From an uncultured Verrucomicrobiota bacterium (GTDB lineage Bacteria; Verrucomicrobiota; Kiritimatiellia; RFP12; UBA1067), in contig CAMPAF010000203.1 of assembly GCA_946631535.1 (NCBI GenBank), forward strand, positions 1-5,679: DNA of 5,679 nt, in the 5' to 3' direction. Position numbers and translations under genes: made by a program. Below, piece by piece: positions 1-5,679 of this stretch. Below the pieces are notes generated by a model. The model made no database searches. It saw only the letters and a program-made list of their open reading frames with translations, and was not told where the DNA came from. How positions within the stretch are numbered: position 1 is the stretch's first letter; each line of letters starts with the position of its first letter.

Positions 1-1407
1 CCCGACGGCTACGAGTACAACTCCAAGGAGGACGGCGAGTCCTCGAAGATCGCGTTCCGCGACTGGCCCACTCCCATTTACTTCCTCGACTGGTGCTACG
101 GCGTGGAGGTGAAGTGCGGCGTGCCCGTCTCGAAGGTCGGGGGCGCAGTCAATCCCGTCCGCGACGTCTTCAAGCGCGCTCTCACGGCGTACAAGGAGAC
201 AGAGAAGGGGCATGCTGCGTGGGACGAGGTGACCGTCCTCGCGGCCGTGCGTGGCTGGCAGCGCTACTTCGGCACTGTGCGCGGCAAGTTCGACATCGTG
301 GACGCCAAGGGCAAGAACGCCTGGACGCCCGACCCGAAGGGCAACCACTACGTGCTCACCGTCAAGACGCCCAAGGCGGAGGTCGGCAAGATCGTCGACG
401 AGCTGATGGCGCGCGGGCCGATGGACTGGATCGACGGGCAGAACCTGCCGCTCGAGGGCAAGCCGTTCACGGACGTGAAGCGTTTCTACGACCGCATGCC
501 AGCCTCGCTGGAGGCGAACAAGAACGTGAACGGCGGCGTGTGGAGCCAGTGCTTCCACACGTCCGGCGAATGCTTCCGCTTCACGACGGACGCCACGCGG
601 CTGCGCCTGCAGTGGAGCCTCATCAAGTCGGGGCTGGCGATGGAACACATGCCGGCGACGGGCGTGAGCGGCATCGACGTGTACGGCTGGACCGAAGGGA
701 AGGGCTGGGTGTTCGTGAGGAACGGTCGCCCCCACCGGCAGGACAACGAGCTTGTCATCGACTGGCCGAAGGGGCGGCCGATCATGATCTACCTGCCGCT
801 CTACAACGGCGTCTCCTCGTTCAAGATGGGCGTCGCTAAGGGCACGAAGGTGGCGCCTCTGCCGCCGCGCGCGAGCGGCGTGACGAAGCCCGTGGTGTTC
901 TACGGCACCTCGATCACGCACGGCGGCTGCGCGTCGCGCCCGGGCATGGCGTGGGTGAACATCGCCGCGCGCAAGGCGGACGTTCCGGCCGTCAACCTCG
1001 GCTTCTCCGGCAGCGGCAAGATGGAGTTCGACCTCGCGGCAGTCGTGGCCCGCATCGACGCGAGCTGCTACGTGCTGGACTGCCTGTGGAACATGAACCC
1101 GCAGATGGTCAGGGAACGCTTCGAGCCGTTCGTGCGCGAGCTGCGTCGCCTGCGGCCCGGCGTGCCGATCGTCTGCGCGGAGGACTGCAACACGTTCCGC
1201 GACACGACAGAGAAGGGCGCGATCGCCAAGGCCGTGGTCGACAAGCTGCTGGCCGAAGGATGGAAGGACATTTCCTGGCTGCCGAACACGGAGCAGATGA
1301 CGCGCGACACCGAGGAGGCCGTCGACGGCTGCCATCCGAACGACTGGGGCATGATGCACATGGGCGAGGGCTTCGCCCGCGCGATCCTCAAGGCGCTGAA
1401 GAAATAA
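1..1407 (+). CDS. Nucleoside hydrolase-like / SGNH (GDSL-like) hydrolase fusion, 5' partial
   Basis: The frame is open from the first base to the TAA at 1405, giving 468 visible residues, so the true start lies upstream; the GTG at 103 is internal to a conserved region. Residues 1-139 resemble the C-terminal end of inosine/uridine-preferring nucleoside hydrolases, which cleave the N-glycosidic bond of nucleosides: a DWPTPIYF segment (residues 21-28), an NPV followed by helix, AWDEVTVLAAVRG with the Asp at residue 75 (a position that binds Ca2+ in the family), and a closing helix ending in LMARG. After a linker comes a beta-rich region with GVSGIDVYGW, as in the N-terminal domain of PF14607-type SGNH proteins, then the catalytic domain: YGTSITHGG (Ser304), NLGFSGSGK, LDCLWNMNP and DGCHPNDWG (Asp442, His445). 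All SGNH catalytic residues are therefore present, predicting an esterase, possibly on acylated carbohydrates. Substrate and location are unknown because the N-terminus is missing. The SGNH call is firm; the nucleoside hydrolase call is from recalled family motifs. Confidence 0.85.
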   Translation, partial: PDGYEYNSKEDGESSKIAFRDWPTPIYFLDWCYGVEVKCGVPVSKVGGAVNPVRDVFKRALTAYKETEKGHAAWDEVTVLAAVRGWQRYFGTVRGKFDIVDAKGKNAWTPDPKGNHYVLTVKTPKAEVGKIVDELMARGPMDWIDGQNLPLEGKPFTDVKRFYDRMPASLEANKNVNGGVWSQCFHTSGECFRFTTDATRLRLQWSLIKSGLAMEHMPATGVSGIDVYGWTEGKGWVFVRNGRPHRQDNELVIDWPKGRPIMIYLPLYNGVSSFKMGVAKGTKVAPLPPRASGVTKPVVFYGTSITHGGCASRPGMAWVNIAARKADVPAVNLGFSGSGKMEFDLAAVVARIDASCYVLDCLWNMNPQMVRERFEPFVRELRRLRPGVPIVCAEDCNTFRDTTEKGAIAKAVVDKLLAEGWKDISWLPNTEQMTRDTEEAVDGCHPNDWGMMHMGEGFARAILKALKK

Positions 1408-1408
1408 T

Positions 1409-1422
1409 GGGAGGGCGCTCCC
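1409..1422 (-). terminator. Possible intrinsic terminator of tRNA-Leu
   Basis: GGGAG and CTCCC form a perfect 5-bp stem around a GGCG loop, 12 bases beyond the 3' end of the tRNA. Read on the - strand, the hairpin is followed directly by ATTATTT (1408-1402), a weak U-rich tail. On the + strand it is followed by CGCGCGACC, so it would not serve the upstream hydrolase gene as a classical terminator. The stem is short and the tail imperfect, so this is tentative. Confidence 0.4.
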
Positions 1423-1434
1423 GCGCGACCGAAC

Positions 1435-1518
1435 TGGTGGGCGCGGAGGGACTTGAACCCTCACTCCTTTCGGAACTGGAACCTAAATCCAGCGTGTCTG
1501 CCGTTTCACCACGCGCCC
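1435..1518 (-). tRNA. tRNA-Leu (anticodon UAG)
   Basis: An 84-base cloverleaf reads on the - strand. The acceptor stem is GGGCGCG with CGCGCCC, followed by an encoded ACCA end (discriminator A). The D arm has the 3-bp GTG/CAC stem usual in leucine tRNAs. The anticodon stem CTGGA/TCCAG encloses loop TTTAGGT, giving anticodon UAG (complement at 1483-1485), which reads CUN leucine codons. The class II variable arm is short, TCC-GAAA-GGA, with a GNRA-type loop, and the T arm is GAGGG-TTCAAGT-CCCTC. All stems pair fully. It is transcribed away from tgt from the shared 79-base intergenic region. Confidence 0.97.
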
Positions 1519-1533
1519 GGCGGAACGCGGATA

Positions 1534-3080
<1,547 letters not shown>

Positions 3081-3083
3081 TCA

Positions 3084-4055
3084 ATGGCGTACGCGCGCGG
3101 AAAGTATGGCGTCGAATACACGCCGCAGCCTGCATCGGGCGGAAGGAACCACCACCTCCGGTGGCTGCTCATCTGCCTGGTCGTGCTGGTGGCCGTGCCG
3201 ATTTTCGTCGCGCGCAGCCGCCGGAGCGAGCGGCCGCCTGTGATGACGCTGGAGCAGCCGAAGGTCGTGGTGCCGGATACGCCCCCTGCCGTAGTCGGCG
3301 TCGAGCCTAGGCAGGCGCCCCCCAAGCTGGAACCGATTTCGCGCGGCAAGGCTGAAGCGGGGAGTCCGCCGTCTGCGCCGCCTCCGCCTGCGAAGCCGCC
3401 GCGCAAGGTCTTTCGGGACTCGCCGTTCGCGGCGAAGGTCGACGGCTGGATCGGCTCGCGCACCTGGTCCAGGGACGAGCAGGAGCTGCTCGTGATGCTG
3501 CGCGACGCCGAGAGGCAGGGAAACGTGCCGGGTGCGCGCGGCGCAATCGAGAGACTCATGTACCGTCCGCAGGTCGAGGACCTCAAGGACCAGTTTGTCC
3601 GCCGCCTGGGCGAGCTCAACATGCAGCTGCTGTTCTCTGGCACAAACACGCCGTGGACGGCGACAGTTACGATAAAGCGCGGGGATACGCTACAGCGCAT
3701 CGCGGCCAACCACCGCACGACGCAGGAGGCGCTGCTGAGGCTCAACAAGCTGAAGGATCCGAACCGGCTCGCGCTCGGGCAGACGCTTCGCGTCCTCAAT
3801 TTCCCCGACGTCGACCTCGTCGTGCACAAGCAGTTGCAGTTTGCGGACCTCATGCTGAAGAAGCGCATCTTCAAGCGCTACTACGTGACCGTGAAGGACG
3901 ATGCCGCCACGGGCTCGTTCCTCGTAGCAAACGAGTCTGGGGCGCGTGCGTCCGACCACCTCCGCGCGCTGATGAAGCAGATCGCGCCTGTCGACCGCGA
4001 CGAACTGAGGCTTTTCCTTGCGTCAGGCTCGCGAATTACCGTGACCGCCCAGTGA
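3084..4055 (+). CDS. Membrane-anchored LysM protein with L,D-transpeptidase-like, apparently inactive C-terminus
   Basis: This 323-residue protein starts 3 bases after yajC with no close Shine-Dalgarno, suggesting coupling to yajC. It has a basic cytoplasmic N-terminus, one transmembrane helix at about 25-43 (LRWLLICLVVLVAVPIFVA), and a long Pro-rich periplasmic linker (about 51-107). A helical segment follows (about 128-185, ending LGELNMQLLFSG), then one LysM domain, VTIKRGDTLQRIAANHRTTQ onward (about 195-238), which in the family binds the glycan of peptidoglycan. The tail (243-323) looks like a YkuD L,D-transpeptidase: VDLVVHKQ, strand-rich RYYVTVKDD, TGSFLVANE, then a helix and a terminal SRITVTAQ strand. 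The HG and SxGCxR catalytic motifs are absent, and the only Cys in the protein is Cys31 in the membrane helix, so crosslinking activity is not expected. A role in cell-wall binding or scaffolding is inferred. LysM is firm; the degenerate transpeptidase reading is moderate. Confidence 0.85.
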   Translation: MAYARGKYGVEYTPQPASGGRNHHLRWLLICLVVLVAVPIFVARSRRSERPPVMTLEQPKVVVPDTPPAVVGVEPRQAPPKLEPISRGKAEAGSPPSAPPPPAKPPRKVFRDSPFAAKVDGWIGSRTWSRDEQELLVMLRDAERQGNVPGARGAIERLMYRPQVEDLKDQFVRRLGELNMQLLFSGTNTPWTATVTIKRGDTLQRIAANHRTTQEALLRLNKLKDPNRLALGQTLRVLNFPDVDLVVHKQLQFADLMLKKRIFKRYYVTVKDDAATGSFLVANESGARASDHLRALMKQIAPVDRDELRLFLASGSRITVTAQ

Positions 4056-4103
4056 GATGTCCTGCGTTTTTGAAAGGTAAGTCGGTTGCCGAATGTCCGA
4101 AGA

Positions 4104-4109
4104 AAAGGA
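4104..4109 (+). promoter_or_regulatory. Ribosome binding site deciding the lutC-like start
   Basis: AAAGGA lies 5 bases before the ATG at 4115. The reading frame stays open far upstream, through the lysM gene, so this site is the main reason to place the start at 4115. The codons just before it have no counterpart in LUD proteins. Confidence 0.7.
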
Positions 4110-4114
4110 AAGTC

Positions 4115-4567
4115 ATGGAAAAATCACCATCATTTGACGAGGAAACGGTGGCGCGATTTGTAGAGCGCGCGGAAGCGGTTGCGACAAAGGTGACGCGCGT
4201 GGCGGACGGTGCCGCCGCGGAGAAGCTTGCCGCCGAGATGCTGGCGGCGGAAGGCCCCGAGCACGTCGGCGTCGTGCGCGTTGCGAAGGGAATCGCCGAC
4301 ACCGGCACGTGCGTTGTTGTGACGGACGACGAGGAGACTCGCCTCAAGACGATGCTTCCAGAGACGACCGTCTTCATCCTGAAGGCGGAAGACATCGTGC
4401 CGCACCTCGCGGACATCGCGCCGTTCCTGCGCTCGCGCCAGGCGGACGGCCGCGTGTCGTACACGTCTTTCATCTCCGGTCCAAGCCGCACTGCGGACAT
4501 CGAGCGCGTGAGCGCGATCGGGGTCCACGGTCCGTTGGCCGTCCACGTCATTCTCCAGGAGGGCTGA
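4115..4567 (+). CDS. lutC: LutC-like LUD-domain protein (lactate utilization), short form
   Basis: LutC is one of three proteins (LutABC) of an iron-sulfur L-lactate oxidation system; its own biochemical role is not well defined. The signature is clear: GIADTGTCVVV (59-69), the Leu-Pro-Glu-Thr turn at 81-84, an EDIVPHL helix, and the C-terminal SYTSFISGPSRTADIE (115-130) with VHGP and HVILQ. At 150 residues it is shorter than LutC/YkgG proteins I know (roughly 200-240). Most of the region normally lying between the N-terminal helix and the TGT motif is missing, with VTRVADGAAAEKLAAEMLAAEG bridging briefly; nothing suggests a frameshift. The gene follows lysM by 59 bases, and lutB starts 3 bases after its stop, so the two are co-translated. 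Family membership is strong; the symbol is by homology to the LUD family, and the substrate may not be lactate. Confidence 0.88.
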   Translation: MEKSPSFDEETVARFVERAEAVATKVTRVADGAAAEKLAAEMLAAEGPEHVGVVRVAKGIADTGTCVVVTDDEETRLKTMLPETTVFILKAEDIVPHLADIAPFLRSRQADGRVSYTSFISGPSRTADIERVSAIGVHGPLAVHVILQEG

Positions 4568-4570
4568 CCA

Positions 4571-5679
4571 ATGCCGCACGAATCGCCACGCTCTGCACGC
4601 GCCTACCATCGTCAGATCGAGGAGGCGCTGAACGATTCCTTCCAGCGGCGGACTCTCGACAAGTTCGCCGTGGAGTACCGCGCCAGCCGCGACAAGGTGT
4701 TCGAGGAGGTCGACGGACGCGAGCTCATCCGACGCATCGCCGACGTGAAGGATGCCGCCGCGCAGCACATCGAGGAGTTGTACGCGCAGTTCAAGGCAGA
4801 GGCCGAGAAACGCGGCGTGGTCGTGCACCGCGCGGCCGACGCCGTAGCGGCGCGAGAGATAATCGCGAAGATCGCCGCCGAGAACGGCGTGAAGTCGATC
4901 GTGAAGTCGAAGTGCATGACGTCGGAGGAGATCGGCCTCAACGCGCACCTGCGTGCGCAGGGGCTGGACGTTTGCGAGACCGACCTCGGCGAGTGGATCA
5001 TCCAGCTGCGCAACGAAGGTCCGTCGCACATGGTGCTGCCGGCCATCCACCTCTCGCGCCAGCAGGTGGCGGAGGACTTCGAGCGCGTGACCGGCGAGAA
5101 GCAGGACCGCGAGGACGTGCAGCGGCTCGTGAAGGTGGCGCGCCGCGAGCTGCGCCCGAAGTTTCTCGCGGCCGACATGGGCATCTCCGGCGCGAACTTC
5201 TGCATCGCCGAGACGGGCAGCCTCGCCATCGTCACGAACGAGGGCAACGGGCGGCTCGTCAACACGATTCCGCGCGTGCACGTGGCGCTCGCCGGGCTGG
5301 ACAAGCTGGTGCCGAAGATCGAGGACGCACTTACGGCCCTGCAGGTGCTGCCGCGCAACGCCACGTCCCAGCGCCTCACCTCCTACGTCACGTTCATCGA
5401 CGGCGCGGGGCCGTGCGCGAAGAGCCCGACGGGGAGGAAGATCCTGCACGTCGTGTTCCTCGACAACGGCCGCACGGAGGCGGCGAAGGATCCTCTCTTC
5501 TCGCAGGTGTTCCGCTGCGTACGGTGCGGCGCGTGCGCGAACGTGTGCCCCGTCTTCCGCCTCGTGGGCGGCCATCGCATGGGGTACGTCTATATCGGCG
5601 CGATCGGCCTCGTGCTGACATACCTCTTCCACGGCCGCGACGTCGCGAAGACGCTCTGCCAAAACTGCATCGGGGGCGG
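4571..5679 (+). CDS. lutB: LutB-like LUD/iron-sulfur protein, 3' partial
   Basis: LutB is the iron-sulfur electron-transfer subunit of the LutABC lactate oxidation system in the cytoplasm. AGGAGG at 4557-4562, 8 bases upstream, supports the ATG. The 369 visible residues cover the LUD domain: KSKCMTSEEIGLNAHL (112-127), CETDLGEWIIQL (135-146), SHMVLPAIHLSR (152-163), GISGANFCIAETGSLAIVTNEGN (204-226), then FIDGAGPCAKSPTG. A ferredoxin-type [4Fe-4S] motif follows, CVRCGACANVCPV (Cys316, 319, 322, 326), then a GGH and the start of a second cluster, CQNCIGG (Cys363, Cys366), where the window ends. The typical protein is about 450-480 residues, so about 100 residues are missing. The C-terminal domain and any lutA partner lie beyond the edge. 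Confidence 0.93.
   Translation, partial: MPHESPRSARAYHRQIEEALNDSFQRRTLDKFAVEYRASRDKVFEEVDGRELIRRIADVKDAAAQHIEELYAQFKAEAEKRGVVVHRAADAVAAREIIAKIAAENGVKSIVKSKCMTSEEIGLNAHLRAQGLDVCETDLGEWIIQLRNEGPSHMVLPAIHLSRQQVAEDFERVTGEKQDREDVQRLVKVARRELRPKFLAADMGISGANFCIAETGSLAIVTNEGNGRLVNTIPRVHVALAGLDKLVPKIEDALTALQVLPRNATSQRLTSYVTFIDGAGPCAKSPTGRKILHVVFLDNGRTEAAKDPLFSQVFRCVRCGACANVCPVFRLVGGHRMGYVYIGAIGLVLTYLFHGRDVAKTLCQNCIGG

Noticed and set aside
103..105. GTG as the start of the first gene
   Set aside because: The frame is open to the left edge, and the 34 codons before it match the conserved WPTPI region of nucleoside hydrolases, so this GTG is internal.
4050..4075. T-run after lysM as an intrinsic terminator
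   Set aside because: GCGTTTTTG has no stable GC-rich hairpin immediately before it.
4070..4098. TTGAAA as a -35 element for a separate lut promoter
   Set aside because: No acceptable -10 hexamer lies at 16-18 bp spacing.
3653..4114. Upstream extension of the lutC-like frame through the lysM gene
   Set aside because: The extra residues are Arg/His-rich out-of-frame reading of lysM; the AAAGGA site and LUD homology place the start at 4115.
4097..4114. The out-of-gene codons just before lutC read PKKRKV, like the SV40 nuclear localisation signal
   Set aside because: They lie upstream of the supported start and overlap its ribosome binding site; the match is chance in bacterial DNA.
4130..5662. 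Long - strand open frame of 510 codons opposite the lut genes
   Set aside because: It is Arg/His/Ala-rich with no recognisable domain and lies fully antisense to two well-supported genes with ribosome binding sites. High GC content makes such antisense frames common.

Overview
The window is GC-rich, densely coded bacterial DNA. It holds six protein genes (the first and last cut by the window edges), all on the + strand, and one tRNA gene on the - strand. The protein families (a PF14606/PF14607-type SGNH hydrolase, a LysM protein with an L,D-transpeptidase-like tail, a tgt-yajC pair) resemble what I know from the Planctomycetes-Verrucomicrobia-Chlamydiae group, such as Kiritimatiellota, Lentisphaerota or Verrucomicrobiota from gut or sediment. 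This placement is an inference from protein style only and is not firm.

Layout. Positions 1-1407 are the 3' part of one long reading frame that appears to join the C-terminal end of an inosine/uridine-type nucleoside hydrolase to a two-part SGNH/GDSL esterase. A tRNA-Leu(UAG) gene follows on the opposite strand (1435-1518), with a possible terminator hairpin between the two. A 79-base gap (1519-1597) then carries two divergent extended -10 promoters, one firing left into the tRNA and one firing right into tgt. The tgt start codon lies only a few bases past the predicted transcription start, so its mRNA should be leaderless or nearly so.

From 1598 rightward is a tight same-strand run: tgt (queuosine tRNA-guanine transglycosylase), yajC (Sec translocase accessory subunit, overlapping tgt by 8 bases), a membrane-anchored LysM protein, then after 59 bases lutC-like and lutB-like genes for lactate/organic-acid oxidation. 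The last gene runs off the right edge. The tgt-yajC pair is the familiar queA-tgt-yajC-secDF neighbourhood, but the LysM gene stands where secD is usually found. The LUD-family pair looks like a separate functional unit that may share the transcript.

No CRISPR array, insertion sequence, phage gene or defence system is visible. The most notable points are the nucleoside hydrolase-SGNH fusion, the LysM protein whose tail looks like an L,D-transpeptidase without its catalytic cysteine, the short LutC-like protein, and the compact divergent tRNA/tgt promoter region.
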